Assembly: GCF_008923365.1 (NCBI RefSeq)
Contig: NZ_WBMR01000087.1
Location: 1-35,929 of the forward strand
DNA: 35,929 nucleotides
Reading direction: 5' to 3'
Source: Actinomadura montaniterrae
GTDB lineage: Bacteria; Actinomycetota; Actinomycetes; Streptosporangiales; Streptosporangiaceae
Every line of letters starts with the position of its first letter. Position 1 is the first letter of the stretch. A program made the position numbers and the translations under genes. This document shows, in pieces, positions 23,140 to 31,562 of the stretch. The notes beneath the pieces were generated by a model. It was not told the origin of the DNA, searched no databases, and was given only the letters and a program-made list of their open reading frames with translations.

Positions 23140-24432
23140 CTAGACGATGCCCGGGCCCGGGGTGTGGACACCGCCGGGGCCGTCGTGCTCGACTCCCCCG
23201 AAAGTGTCCCGCAGCCTGATCTCCTTCTCCACCACCGCGGCGAGGCGGCGGACGCCTTCGCGGATGCGGTGCGGTTCGGGGAAGCAGTACGAGAGGCGCA
23301 TGTTGCGGCGGCCGCCGCCGTCGGCGTAGAAGCCGGTGCCGGGGACGTAGGCGACGCGGTCGGCGATCGCGCGGGGCGCCATCGCCTTGGCGTCGAGGCC
23401 CTCGGGGAGGGTGACCCAGACGAAGAAGCCGCCGGCGGGGCGCGTCCAGGTGCAGCCGTCCGGCATGAGCTGGTCGAGGGCGTCGAGCATGGCGTCGCGG
23501 CGCTCGCGGTACATCTCGCGGAACGCCTTGATCTGCTCGCGCCAGGGCTGCGTCAGCAGGTACTCGCGGACGGCGAGCTGGGAGAAGTTCGACGGGCAGA
23601 GGATCGCGGACTCGGCGGCGAGGACGAGCTTGGCGCGGACGGCGTGGGGCGCGAGGACCCAGCCGACGCGGAGGCCGGACGCGATCGTCTTGGAGAACGA
23701 GCCGAGGTAGATGACGCGGTCGGGGTCGTCGGCGCGCAGCGCCCGCATCGGCTCGCCTTCGAAGCCGAGGAGGCCGTACGGGTTGTCCTCGACGATCAGG
23801 ACGTCGTGTTCGGCGCAGATCTCCAGGATCTGGGCGCGGCGGGCGGTGGTGAGGGTGACGCCGGCGGGGTTCTGGAACGTGGGGACGGTGTAGAGGAACT
23901 TGACGCGGCGGCCCTCGCGGCGGAGCCGGTCGAGGGTCTCGCGGAGCGCGGACGGGATCAGGCCGCCCTCGTCGAGGGGGACGTGCACGACGTCGGCCTG
24001 GTACGCGGCGAAGGTGCCGAGCGCGCCGACGTAGGAGGGGGCCTCGGCGAGGACGACGTCACCGGGGTCGACGAAGATCTTGGTGATGAGGTCGAGGGCC
24101 TGCTGGGCGCCGACGGTGACGACGACGTCGTCGGCGGAGCCCTGGACGCCTTCGAGCGCCATGACCTCGCAGATGAGTTCGCGGAGGGTCTCGTCGCCCT
24201 GCGCGGAGCCGTACTGGAGGACCTCGGCGCCCTTGCCGGCGACGAGCTCGCCGATCATGGTGCCGACGGCGTCGAGGGGCAGCGCGGACACGTAGGGCGC
24301 GCCGCCGGCGAGGGAGACGACCTCGGGGCGGGCGACCATCGCGAACAGAGCCCGGATCTCCGACGGCACCATGCCGGCGGCGCGGGCGGCGTAGCGGTCG
24401 GTGTAGGCATCGGTTCGCGAGTGCTGTTCCAC
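23140..24432 (-). CDS. PLP-dependent class I/II aminotransferase
   Basis: 430 residues from GTG 24432, preceded by GGAGG six bases away. Fold-type I features are visible: VGAQQALDLI for cofactor phosphate, YTVPTFQNPAG with the ring-contacting Asn188, VEDNPYG with Asp216, and the Schiff-base Lys248 in GSFSKTIASGLRVGW. The C-terminal RPAGGFFVWVTLPEG and RNMRLSYCFPEP carry the carboxylate-binding Arg. The pattern is closest to the 2-aminoadipate/aromatic (LysN/KAT-like) group; substrate cannot be told from sequence. There is no GntR-type DNA-binding domain at the N-terminus, so it is not a MocR regulator. It is divergent from the GNAT gene, with a 263-bp spacer holding a possible TACGAT -10 near 24567. 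Confidence 0.9.
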   Translation of the reverse strand: MEQHSRTDAYTDRYAARAAGMVPSEIRALFAMVARPEVVSLAGGAPYVSALPLDAVGTMIGELVAGKGAEVLQYGSAQGDETLRELICEVMALEGVQGSADDVVVTVGAQQALDLITKIFVDPGDVVLAEAPSYVGALGTFAAYQADVVHVPLDEGGLIPSALRETLDRLRREGRRVKFLYTVPTFQNPAGVTLTTARRAQILEICAEHDVLIVEDNPYGLLGFEGEPMRALRADDPDRVIYLGSFSKTIASGLRVGWVLAPHAVRAKLVLAAESAILCPSNFSQLAVREYLLTQPWREQIKAFREMYRERRDAMLDALDQLMPDGCTWTRPAGGFFVWVTLPEGLDAKAMAPRAIADRVAYVPGTGFYADGGGRRNMRLSYCFPEPHRIREGVRRLAAVVEKEIRLRDTFGGVEHDGPGGVHTPGPGIV

Positions 24433-24695
24433 GAGGCACCTCCGGTGGGGCTGGCTTGACCGCAAAGTTACGGCATCGGCTCCGGGGGGATCGGGCGAAC
24501 CCCGCACCTCGCGGATCCGGCGGTTCCCGCACCTGGCGCGCCGCCCGGCCGCTCGTCCCCCGTCCGATACGATGCCCGAGGATCCCGGTTTGTTGCCGGG
24601 AACTTCCGCGCAAGTGGGCGTTCCGCCCCGAAGGTCCCGGCGGTGCCGGGGGTTTCGCCCGGCGGACGAGGATGCCAGCAGGGGGTGCCGGCCCG

Positions 24696-25313
24696 GTGTC
24701 GCGTCGTCTCGTCAACATCACGCTGGACAATCTGGACGATCTCCCGCACCGCTGCCGCGGCTGCGTGTTCTGGGAGCTGGATCCGGTGAGCCGCGACCGG
24801 GCGGAGGCGAGCGGCGGCGCGGCGCTGGAGAAGGAGGCGTGGATCTCCTCCACGCTGCTGGAGTGGGGCTCCTGCGGCAAGATCGCGTACGTGGACGACG
24901 TGCCGGCGGGGTTCGTGATGTTCGCGCCGCCGCTGTACGTGCCGCGGTCGGTGGCGTTCCCGACGAGCCCGGTGAGCGCGGACGCGGTGCTGCTGATGAC
25001 GGCGCACATCCTGCCGGAGTTCGCGGGCGGCGGGCTCGGCCGGATGCTCGTCCAGGGCGTCGCGAAGGACCTGACGCGGCGGGCGGTGAAGGCGATCGAG
25101 GCGTTCGGGGACCTGAAGGACGAGGAGGGCGGCTGCATGGTGCCGGCCGACTACCTGCTGTCGGTCGGGTTCAAGACGATCCGCCCGCACCACCGGTACC
25201 CGCGGCTGCGGCTGGAGCTGAAGTCGGCCCTGTCGTGGCGTGAGGACGTCGAGGTCGCCCTGGAACGGCTGCTGGGCTCCATGACCCCGGAGGGCGCGCT
25301 GCGTCCCGTCTGA
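24696..25313 (+). CDS. GNAT-family N-acetyltransferase
   Basis: 205 residues from GTG 24696, preceded by AGGGGG about ten bases away; the in-frame ATG at 24672 has no room for a ribosome site. The protein begins SRRLVNITLDNLDDLPHRCR and has a CVFWELDP motif with two close Cys (RCRGCVFW). The acetyl-CoA-binding motif A is visible as ILPEFAGGGLGRMLVQGV. The C-terminal part includes GFKTIRPHHRYPRLRLEL. The family is conserved near trxA and parB in actinobacteria; the substrate is unknown. The transcript would converge on trxA and end at the shared hairpin at 25408. Confidence 0.85.
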   Translation: MSRRLVNITLDNLDDLPHRCRGCVFWELDPVSRDRAEASGGAALEKEAWISSTLLEWGSCGKIAYVDDVPAGFVMFAPPLYVPRSVAFPTSPVSADAVLLMTAHILPEFAGGGLGRMLVQGVAKDLTRRAVKAIEAFGDLKDEEGGCMVPADYLLSVGFKTIRPHHRYPRLRLELKSALSWREDVEVALERLLGSMTPEGALRPV

Positions 25314-25407
25314 GACCGTCTGAGCGCCCCGCGCGCGCACAGCCCCGCGCCGCGCACACACGGACGGCCCCTCGAGCACACACTGCGCGCGCCTACGGAA
25401 CAAACGA

Positions 25408-25444
25408 AACGGCCCGCATCCCGTCGGACGGGATGCGGGCCGTT
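25408..25444. terminator. Bidirectional terminator between GNAT gene and trxA
   Basis: AACGGCCCGCATCCCG (25408-25423) pairs perfectly with CGGGATGCGGGCCGTT (25429-25444) around TCGGA. It lies between convergent genes and can serve both. Confidence 0.85.
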
Positions 25445-25494
25445 CTCCTACGCGCCACCGCGGGAGGCGGGAGCGGGTTCGTGTGCGGTACCGG

Positions 25495-25809
25495 TCAGAT
25501 GAACTCGGCGAGGTCGCGCAGCAGGGCCGCCTTCGGCTTGGCGCCCATGATCTGCTTGACGACCTCGCCGTTCTTGTAGACGTTCATCGTCGGGATCTGC
25601 ATGACGCCGTACTGGGCCGGTACCTGCGGGTTCTCGTCGATGTTCAGCTTGACGATGTCGAGCTTGTCGCCGTGCGTCTGGGAGATCTCCTCCAGGATCG
25701 GCGCCACCATCCGGCACGGGCCGCACCACTCGGCCCAGAAGTCGACCAGGACGGGCTTGTCGCTGTCCAGGACCTCGGAGGCGAAGTCGGCGTCGGTCAC
25801 GGCTTTCAT
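25495..25809 (-). CDS. trxA: Thioredoxin
   Basis: 104-residue disulfide reductant with active site WCGPC (Cys29, Cys32) in VDFWAEWCGPCRMVAP. The cis-Pro loop is QIPTMNVYKNGE. Length and sequence are standard for thioredoxin 1. ATG 25809 has AAGGAG five bases upstream. It lies 90 bp downstream of trxB on the same strand with no terminator visible in the gap, so it is probably transcribed from the promoter in front of trxB. Confidence 0.97.
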   Translation of the reverse strand: MKAVTDADFASEVLDSDKPVLVDFWAEWCGPCRMVAPILEEISQTHGDKLDIVKLNIDENPQVPAQYGVMQIPTMNVYKNGEVVKQIMGAKPKAALLRDLAEFI

Positions 25810-25899
25810 GGTGTCTCCTTCGGTGAGCGGGTCCGGCGCGGGTCACGGGCGCCGGACCGGGTGTGCGGGCCGTGCGGTCGGGTCGTCCGCGGGCCCCGG

Positions 25900-26853
25900 T
25901 CAGGCCTGCGGGACGGTCTCCGCGGCGTCCTGGTCCTGGAGCCAGCGCTCGGCGTCGATGGCCGCCGAGCAGCCGCTGCCGGCCGCGGTGATGGCTTGAC
26001 GGTAGATGTGGTCGACCACGTCGCCACAGGCGAACACGCCGGGAATCTTCGTCCGGGTGGTCGGGGCGTCCACGAGGAGGTAGCCGTCGGCGTCGGTCTC
26101 GAGCTGGCCGGTGAACAGCTCGCTGCGCGGGTCGTGGCCGATCGCGATGAACAGGCCGGTGATCTCCAGCGGGCTCTGCTCGCCGGTCGTGACGTTGCGG
26201 ACCTGCACGCCGGTGACGCGGTCCTCGCCGTCGATCTTCACGACCTCGCTGTCCCACAGGAAGCGGATCTTGTCGTTGGCGAACGCCCGGTCCTGCATGA
26301 TCTTGGAGGCGCGCAGCTCGCTCCGGCGGTGGATCACGGTGACGGAGCGGGCGAACTTGGTCAGGAAGATCGCCTCCTCCATCGCGGTGTCGCCGCCGCC
26401 GACGACGGCGATGTCCTGCTCGCGGAAGAAGAAGCCGTCGCAGGTGGCGCACCAGGAGACGCCGCGTCCGGAGAGCCGCTTCTCGTCCGGCAGGCCGAGC
26501 TCGCGGTACCCGGACCCGGTCGCGACGATGACCGACTTGGCCAGGTACGTCTCGTCACCGACCTTGACGACCTTCGGGTCGGCGGCGAGGTCGACCTCGG
26601 TGACGTCGTCGGTGACCAGCTCGGCGCCGAACCGCTCGGCCTGCTTGCGCAGGTTGTCCATCAGGTCGGGGCCCATGACGCCGTCGGGGAAGCCGGGGAA
26701 GTTCTCCACGTCGGTGGTGTTCATCAGCGCGCCGCCGGCGGTCACCGACCCCTCGAACAGCAGCGGCTTCAGGTCGCCGCGGGCCGCGTAGATCGCGGCC
26801 GTGTAGCCCGCGGGGCCCGAGCCGATGATGATGACGTTACGGACGTCGCTCAC
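25900..26853 (-). CDS. trxB: Thioredoxin reductase (NADPH)
   Basis: FAD enzyme that passes electrons from NADPH to thioredoxin. 317 residues from GTG 26853, with GGAGAGG about nine bases upstream; the frame continuing to 27438 is not related to the family. FAD-binding IIGSGPAGYTAAIYAAR is at the N-terminus. The redox centre is WCATC (Cys135, Cys138), NADPH binding is AVVGGGDTAMEEA, and the C-terminal FAD contact is FACGDVVDHIYRQAITAAGSG. A sigma-R-type promoter lies 61-87 bp upstream. With trxA it forms the main thiol-reducing system. Confidence 0.97.
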   Translation of the reverse strand: MSDVRNVIIIGSGPAGYTAAIYAARGDLKPLLFEGSVTAGGALMNTTDVENFPGFPDGVMGPDLMDNLRKQAERFGAELVTDDVTEVDLAADPKVVKVGDETYLAKSVIVATGSGYRELGLPDEKRLSGRGVSWCATCDGFFFREQDIAVVGGGDTAMEEAIFLTKFARSVTVIHRRSELRASKIMQDRAFANDKIRFLWDSEVVKIDGEDRVTGVQVRNVTTGEQSPLEITGLFIAIGHDPRSELFTGQLETDADGYLLVDAPTTRTKIPGVFACGDVVDHIYRQAITAAGSGCSAAIDAERWLQDQDAAETVPQA

Positions 26854-26913
26854 TGTTGTGCGCCTCTCCTCTTGGCCTTCGGTGGCCTCACCGCACGGCC
26901 TGCCAGTCGCGTC

Positions 26914-26940
26914 AACCGATCCTAGGGCCAGGGGATTCCC
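26914..26940 (-). promoter_or_regulatory. Sigma-R (SigR/SigH)-type promoter of trxBA
   Basis: On the minus strand GGGAAT (plus 26935-26940), exactly 18 bp (26917-26934) and GTT (26914-26916) match the sigma-R consensus GGGAAT-N18-GTT without mismatch. The start site would fall about 50-55 bp before the trxB start codon. In Streptomyces trxBA is a known target of this disulfide-stress sigma factor. Confidence 0.85.
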
Positions 26941-27049
26941 GGCACGCGCGGCCCGTCCCGTGACCTGCCCCGCAATGCGCCGCCGACCCCTCCCGGACCG
27001 CCGCCCGGACGGCCCGTGGGCCGGTCGGGACGGCCATAGGGTGGTGACC

Positions 27050-27622
27050 ATGGCACGCATTCTGCTTCTCCACTCGATGTACGGGCTGCGTCCCGCCGTA
27101 CACCAGGCGGCGGACCGGCTCCGCGCCGCGGGGCACGACGTGACCGTCCCCGACCTGTACGGCGGCCGGGTCGTCGACACGCCGGACGAGGGCGTCGAGA
27201 TCAAGGAGGAGATCGGCCGGGACGAGCTGCTGCGCCGGGCGGTCGCGGCGGCGGCGCCGCTGCTGGGCGGGGAGGGCCTCGTGTACGCGGGGTTCTCGCT
27301 CGGCGGGTCGATCGCGCAGAACCTGGCCCTCGGCGACGACGCGGCGCGCGGCCTGCTGCTGATGCACGGGACGTCCGACCTGCCCGACGACGCGTCCACC
27401 GAGATCCCGGTGCAGCTGCACGTCGCCGACCCCGACACCTACGAGCCGGTCGACTGGCTGAACGCCTGGTACCTGCGGATGCGCAAGGCGGGCGCGGACG
27501 TGGAGGTCTTCCGCTACCGCGGCGCCGGGCACCTGTTCACCGACCCGGACCTGGCCGACTACGAGCCGGAGGCCGCCGAGCGCGCCTGGACGATCGCCCT
27601 CGACTTCCTGGCGTCGCTGTAG
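27050..27622 (+). CDS. Dienelactone hydrolase-like alpha/beta hydrolase
   Basis: 190 residues from ATG 27050. It begins ARILLLHSMYGLRPAVHQAADRLRAAGH, continues with TVPDLYGGRV, and has the nucleophile-elbow sequence YAGFSLGGSIAQNLAL, where Ser sits in G-x-S-x-G. The general acid/base His is in YRGAGHLFTDPDL, and an Asp in VADPDTYEP may complete a triad. The Cys typical of true dienelactone hydrolases is replaced by Ser at the elbow. Substrate unknown. It is divergent from trxB. TAGGGT at 27037-27042 is placed so that the transcript could begin at or next to the start codon. Confidence 0.85.
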   Translation: MARILLLHSMYGLRPAVHQAADRLRAAGHDVTVPDLYGGRVVDTPDEGVEIKEEIGRDELLRRAVAAAAPLLGGEGLVYAGFSLGGSIAQNLALGDDAARGLLLMHGTSDLPDDASTEIPVQLHVADPDTYEPVDWLNAWYLRMRKAGADVEVFRYRGAGHLFTDPDLADYEPEAAERAWTIALDFLASL

Positions 27623-27623
27623 C

Positions 27624-27650
27624 GGGCGGTAGCGGCGGTAGCGGCGGTAA
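27624..27650. repeat. 9-bp tandem repeat, three copies
   Basis: The unit AGCGGCGGT (first copy AGCGGGCGGT) is repeated three times in the 58-bp gap between the hydrolase and TfoX-like genes. Confidence 0.5.
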
Positions 27651-27668
27651 ACCGTCGGGGGCCCGGAG

Positions 27669-27674
27669 CATAAT
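27669..27674 (+). promoter_or_regulatory. Candidate -10 of the TfoX-like gene
   Basis: CATAAT is a near-perfect -10 hexamer six bases before the ATG at 27681. Transcription would begin at the start codon, giving a leaderless message, which is common in actinobacteria. No clear -35 is present. Confidence 0.4.
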
Positions 27675-27680
27675 CCGGCC

Positions 27681-28025
27681 ATGGCATATGACCGGGATCT
27701 CGCCGAGCTCGTCCGCGAGCTGACGGCCGGCGAGGAAGGCGTCACCGAGCGGCCGATGTTCGGCGGGCTGGCCTTCCTCGTCGGCGGGAACATGGCGGTC
27801 GCCGCGAGCAGGCAGGGCGGCCTGCTGGTCCGGACGGACCCGCGGGACGCCGCGGAGCTGGAGGACGGCGACCGGGTGCGCCCGATGGTCATGGGCGGCC
27901 GGGAGATGCACGGCTGGCTGCACGTCGACGCCGACGCCGCCGACGAGGCCGGGGACGTCGGGCGGTGGGTGGCCCGCGGCGTCTCCTACGCGCGGTCGCT
28001 TCCCGCCAAGAAACGGCGCCGCTGA
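27681..28025 (+). CDS. TfoX/Sxy N-terminal domain protein
   Basis: 114 residues. The N-terminal TfoX fold is recognised from ELVRELTAGEEGVTERPMFGGLAFLVGGNMAVAA, where the MFGG motif is diagnostic, and from GLLVRTDP and GREMHGWLHVD. The end is a basic KKRRR tail. In gamma-proteobacteria TfoX activates competence genes, but single-domain actinobacterial members are small proteins of unknown function and should not be called competence regulators. No ribosome site precedes ATG 27681. The gene converges with the anti-sigma gene 61 bp away. Confidence 0.85.
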   Translation: MAYDRDLAELVRELTAGEEGVTERPMFGGLAFLVGGNMAVAASRQGGLLVRTDPRDAAELEDGDRVRPMVMGGREMHGWLHVDADAADEAGDVGRWVARGVSYARSLPAKKRRR

Positions 28026-28086
28026 TCCCAGGCGCCGCGGGGGCGGGTCCCCAAGCCGCCCCCCGGACTCCGCTCGGACGGGCGGG

Positions 28087-28869
28087 TCAGGCCGGCTCGT
28101 GCTCGAGCACGTGCGGGTCCTGCGCGCTGCAGTCCGGGCCGACGACCCAGACGTCCCAGCTGCCGTCCCGGTCGCCCGGAAGCGCTATCACCGTCGCGGC
28201 CCGCCCGTCGTACCTGGCCTGGTCGACCAGCGCGGGCGTGCGGCCGTGGGCGACGCCGGTGACGCAGCCGGACATCTGCGCGGTCGGCGGGACGCCCTGG
28301 AGCCGCAGCTCCTGCCCCTTGCCGAGCAGCCGGCCGATCTGGCCGGAGATCTCGCCGGCCCGGTACTCGGTGCCGCTGCGGGTGACCTTGAAGGCACCCG
28401 CGGCCAGCGCGGACTCCGACGGCGCGGCCCCGTGCGGCGCCGCGCCGGCCGACAGGCGCCGCGCGTTGTCGCCCTGCGGCGGGGTCGACGCCTGGCTGCC
28501 GCTGCCGTCCGATCCGTCCAGCGCGATCTTGCCGACCGTCGCTCCGCCGCCGAGGACGACGATCGTCGCCGCCGCGGCGGACAGTATCCGCCAATGCCGC
28601 CTTCCGCGCCGCTGCTCCATGCTCACCACGGTGGCGTTGTGCATCGACTCCGCCGCGATGGCGGTGTCGATGCGCTCGGCCAGCTCGGGCGGCATGGACG
28701 GCGCGGGCGCCTCCGCCAGGATCCGGGAGACGTCCGCAAGGTCGGCGGAGCGGTCCCGGCACTCGGCGCAGGATTCGAGGTGCGCGTTGACGGAGGCGGC
28801 CTGGTCGTCTTCGAGCAGTCCTTCGGCCAGGTCGGCCAGGATGTCGTAGTCAAGATGTGCGGGGTTCAC
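28087..28869 (-). CDS. rsmA: Zinc-type anti-sigma factor, membrane anchored (RsmA-like)
   Basis: 260 residues from GTG 28869, overlapping the sigma-factor stop by 4 nt. AGGAGG lies 12 bases upstream, rather far, so translation is probably coupled. Residues 1-70 hold a ZAS domain with H-x3-C-x2-C in AHLESCAECRDR. A membrane segment follows (ILSAAAATIVVLGGGATVG, about residues 85-105). About 150 outer residues include VTRSGTEYRAGEI and two Cys (SGCVTG, GPDCS) that may pair. By synteny with M. tuberculosis sigM-rsmA (Rv3911-Rv3912) it should hold SigM inactive. The symbol follows that naming and must not be confused with the rRNA methylase RsmA. Confidence 0.88.
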   Translation of the reverse strand: MNPAHLDYDILADLAEGLLEDDQAASVNAHLESCAECRDRSADLADVSRILAEAPAPSMPPELAERIDTAIAAESMHNATVVSMEQRRGRRHWRILSAAAATIVVLGGGATVGKIALDGSDGSGSQASTPPQGDNARRLSAGAAPHGAAPSESALAAGAFKVTRSGTEYRAGEISGQIGRLLGKGQELRLQGVPPTAQMSGCVTGVAHGRTPALVDQARYDGRAATVIALPGDRDGSWDVWVVGPDCSAQDPHVLEHEPA

Positions 28870-29489
28870 TTGGGCATGCCACCTCCTTCCACACCTCCGA
28901 CGTTTTTGGAGTCGCGTCGGTTCCGGTGGTGGGTCAGAAGTGGCGCGAGCCGCGCGCGGCCCCGCGCGCACCGGCTCTTGATCGTCCCGGGCGGGACCTC
29001 CATCACCTCGGCGGCGTCGTCGACGGAGTAGCCCATCATGTCGACCAGCACGAGCGCGGCGCGCTGCTCGAACGGCAGCTGCTCCAGGGCGGTGCGGACG
29101 TCCAGCGACACGCCGTGCGCGTCGGTCGGGTCGGGCATCTTCGGCGCGACGGCGTCGAAGGTCGCGTCGTCGCCCATCGGGGTGGCCGGGCGGACGGACT
29201 TGCGGCGGATCCGGTCGAGGCAGGCGTTCACCACGATCCGGTGCAGCCAGGTGGTGACGGCGGCGTCGCCGCGGAACCGGCCGGCGGCGCGGAACGCCGA
29301 CAGGCAGGCGTCCTGCAGGGCGTCGGCGGCCTCCTCCGGGTCGCCGAGGGTGCGCAGCGCGACCGCCCACATCCGGTCCCGGTGCCGGTGCACCAGCTCC
29401 GCGAAGGCGTGCGGGTCCCCCTGGGCGTGCCGGGCGAGGAGCTCCTTGTCGGGGACCTCGTCGACTCGACGCATGCTCACCGACGTCAT
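28866..29489 (-). CDS. sigM: ECF RNA polymerase sigma factor, SigM type
   Basis: 207 residues from ATG 29489; the frame continues upstream to 29609 without similarity, and ATG 29474 is an alternative. Region 2 is seen as FAELVHRHRDRMWAVALRTL, then EEAADALQDACLSAFRAAGRF, then TWLHRIVVNACLDRIRRKS. Region 4 is ALEQLPFEQRAALVLVDMMGYS and EVPPGTIKSRCARGRARLAPLL. It pairs with the downstream anti-sigma gene. In mycobacteria SigM acts late in growth on surface and ESX-type genes; in Streptomyces the orthologue relates to osmotic/oxidative stress. The 208-bp upstream spacer shows no promoter I would assign. Confidence 0.93.
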   Translation of the reverse strand: MTSVSMRRVDEVPDKELLARHAQGDPHAFAELVHRHRDRMWAVALRTLGDPEEAADALQDACLSAFRAAGRFRGDAAVTTWLHRIVVNACLDRIRRKSVRPATPMGDDATFDAVAPKMPDPTDAHGVSLDVRTALEQLPFEQRAALVLVDMMGYSVDDAAEVMEVPPGTIKSRCARGRARLAPLLTHHRNRRDSKNVGGVEGGGMPK

Positions 29490-29697
29490 GAGCGACCGCT
29501 TTCTCGTACGGGCCGCCCTGCCGGTGCCGGGCGGCTGCGACCGGCGGCGGCTGCTCGGGTGGTCACCACGGTTTCCTGGGGGCGAGGGGACATGGATGCT
29601 CACAGGCACGATACAGACAACGGGCAGCTCACGTCACAGGTCGCGGCGCTCCGGGCCGCCCGCGGACACGGCCGGCGCCGGCCCGCGCGCGGCGCGG

Positions 29698-31383
29698 TCA
29701 GCCGGCCGTCCCGTTGACGGAGATCTCGTTGAGCTTGCCCTTGAGGCCGGCGGGCAGCCGGGTGAACCAGACCAGCACGTACTGGCCCTGTACGGCCGGG
29801 TTCGCCGCGAAGGTCAGCTCGCCGCGGCTGCAGGACTGCTCGCCGATCGCCTTCATGGCGCCCGGGGCGCGCGAGCTGCCGATCCTGACCTGGAGGGTGC
29901 CGCCGGACACCGGGCAGCTGACCTTGATGGTCGACACCTTGGCCGGAGTGCCCAGGGTCAGCGTGACGCCGAGGGCCTTGAGGTAGTTGCCGAACTGCTC
30001 GGACGTGTAGGTCTGGGTCTCCCACACCGTGCCGGGATCGCCGTCGATGACCGCCGAGGGGTTCTTCCGGCTGGTCCCGTCGGGGTGCTGGTCGGCCGGG
30101 CTCTGGGTGGCGGACGCGTCCTGGATCTTCAGCTTCACCGTCGCGGGCTTGGGCGGCTGGCTCTTCTGGCCCTGGTCGGTCTTCTTGCCCGCGGCGCCCT
30201 TGTCGCCGTCGGAGCCGCCGCCGGACAGCGCCCAGGCGCCGAGGCCGACGATGACGGTGAGCGCGGCGGCGGCGATGCCGAGCAGCGCCCGGTTGGCGGG
30301 CTTGCGGGCGTGCGCCGCGACCGTCGTGGCGTTGCCCGGAGGCGCCGGCGGGGGCGTGTCGTACCGGCCGCGCGGCGGCGGGACCTGCCCGGACGGCGCC
30401 GGCTGGGCGTGCTGCTGCGCGTGCTGGCCGTGCTGGGCGTGCGCACCGCGCCCGCGCCTTCCCGGGCCGCGCGCGTCCTGAGGCTGGGCGGGACGGGTCG
30501 GGTCCTGCACGGGGGGCTGGTGCGGCTGCGTCGTCGCGGCCGTCGACGGCGTCGCGGGACGCTTCGGCGCCGCCGGACGCGGGGACGGCGCGGCGGTGCC
30601 GAGGCCCGCGAACAGCGGCAGCGGGGTGCGCGGCACGCCGCGCAGCGCCTTCGCCAGCTCGGCGGGCTCGGTGATCGGCTCGGCCGCGCCGATGCCGAGG
30701 CAGCGGCAGACGATCGCGTCGATCGCGTGCGAGATGCCCGCCTGCACCTGCCGGGGCGCCTGCGGGACGCCGTCGTCGCCCGCGGGCGCGGCGGGCAGGC
30801 CGGAGCCGTCCTCGTCGCCGGGCCAGTGCGCGGTGAGCGCCGCGTACAGCATCCGGCCGAGGCCGCGGACGTCCTCGGCGGCGGGCTCGTCGGAGTAGCG
30901 GTCGCGGAGCACGGCGTCGGTGGCGACGCCGAGCAGCTTGACGGTGCCGCCGGTCGTCCAGACCAGGTCGCGCGGGGACAGGCAGAGGTGCGCGAGCCCG
31001 GCCGCGTGCGCGGCGGAGATCGCCTCGGCGGCCTCGTAGAGCAGGGTCGCGGCGCGGCCCGGTTCGAGGGGGGCCTTGGCGAGCATCTGCTCCAGCGTCT
31101 CGCCCGCCACCCACTCGCTGACGACGTAGGCGCTCTCGCCGCTGTCGTCGGCGTCGAAGACCTGGGTGACGCGGGGGTCGGTGAGGCGGCTGGCGGCGCG
31201 GGCGGAGGTGACCGCCTCGCCGACGCGGGGGAACTCGGGGTCGAAGGTGCGGACGGCGACGGCCCTGGCCAGGATCTCGTCGATGGCCTTCCAGAGCGAG
31301 GACCCGCCCGAGTCGCTGATGCGCTCCTCGAGCCGGTAGCGGCCGGCGAGACGCGTGCCGGGTTCGATCACTGACGTGCTCAC
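29698..31383 (-). CDS. Membrane pseudokinase with extracellular discoidin-like domain
   Basis: 561 residues from GTG 31383 (AGGA seven bases upstream). Residues 14-250 follow a Ser/Thr-kinase fold, but every catalytic element is lost. The beta-3 Lys is Arg45 (AVAVRTF), the HRD loop reads HLCLSPRD with Cys134 in place of Asp, and DFG reads GVA (152-154). A Pro/Gln/His-rich linker (265-360) leads to one membrane segment (365-386). The outside domain (415-561) has SAVIDGDPGTVWET, resembling an F5/8-type discoidin beta-sandwich. It is the separated counterpart of the C-terminal half of mycobacterial MviN (Rv3910), whose pseudokinase recruits FhaA to control lipid II flipping. It lies 179 bp after murJ. 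Confidence 0.9.
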   Translation of the reverse strand: MSTSVIEPGTRLAGRYRLEERISDSGGSSLWKAIDEILARAVAVRTFDPEFPRVGEAVTSARAASRLTDPRVTQVFDADDSGESAYVVSEWVAGETLEQMLAKAPLEPGRAATLLYEAAEAISAAHAAGLAHLCLSPRDLVWTTGGTVKLLGVATDAVLRDRYSDEPAAEDVRGLGRMLYAALTAHWPGDEDGSGLPAAPAGDDGVPQAPRQVQAGISHAIDAIVCRCLGIGAAEPITEPAELAKALRGVPRTPLPLFAGLGTAAPSPRPAAPKRPATPSTAATTQPHQPPVQDPTRPAQPQDARGPGRRGRGAHAQHGQHAQQHAQPAPSGQVPPPRGRYDTPPPAPPGNATTVAAHARKPANRALLGIAAAALTVIVGLGAWALSGGGSDGDKGAAGKKTDQGQKSQPPKPATVKLKIQDASATQSPADQHPDGTSRKNPSAVIDGDPGTVWETQTYTSEQFGNYLKALGVTLTLGTPAKVSTIKVSCPVSGGTLQVRIGSSRAPGAMKAIGEQSCSRGELTFAANPAVQGQYVLVWFTRLPAGLKGKLNEISVNGTAG

Positions 31384-31562
31384 GGCAACGTCCTGCGCAG
31401 GTGGTCAGATCCCATGTTCGTGGCGTGGCAGCTTACGCCTCCGACCCTCCTCTTTGCGTTCCCCAGGGTGTCAGCCCGCAAGCCGTAGTCCCCCACATGG
31501 TAGTGGTTCGAACACGGGAATGGCGGCGTGATCCGGGCGCGTCCCCCTCACTTTGCCACGAC

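Noticed and set aside
31515..31541. Second sigma-R-like GGGAAT on the plus strand after murJ
   Set aside because: At 18 bp spacing the downstream triplet is CGT rather than GTT, and no plus-strand gene follows.
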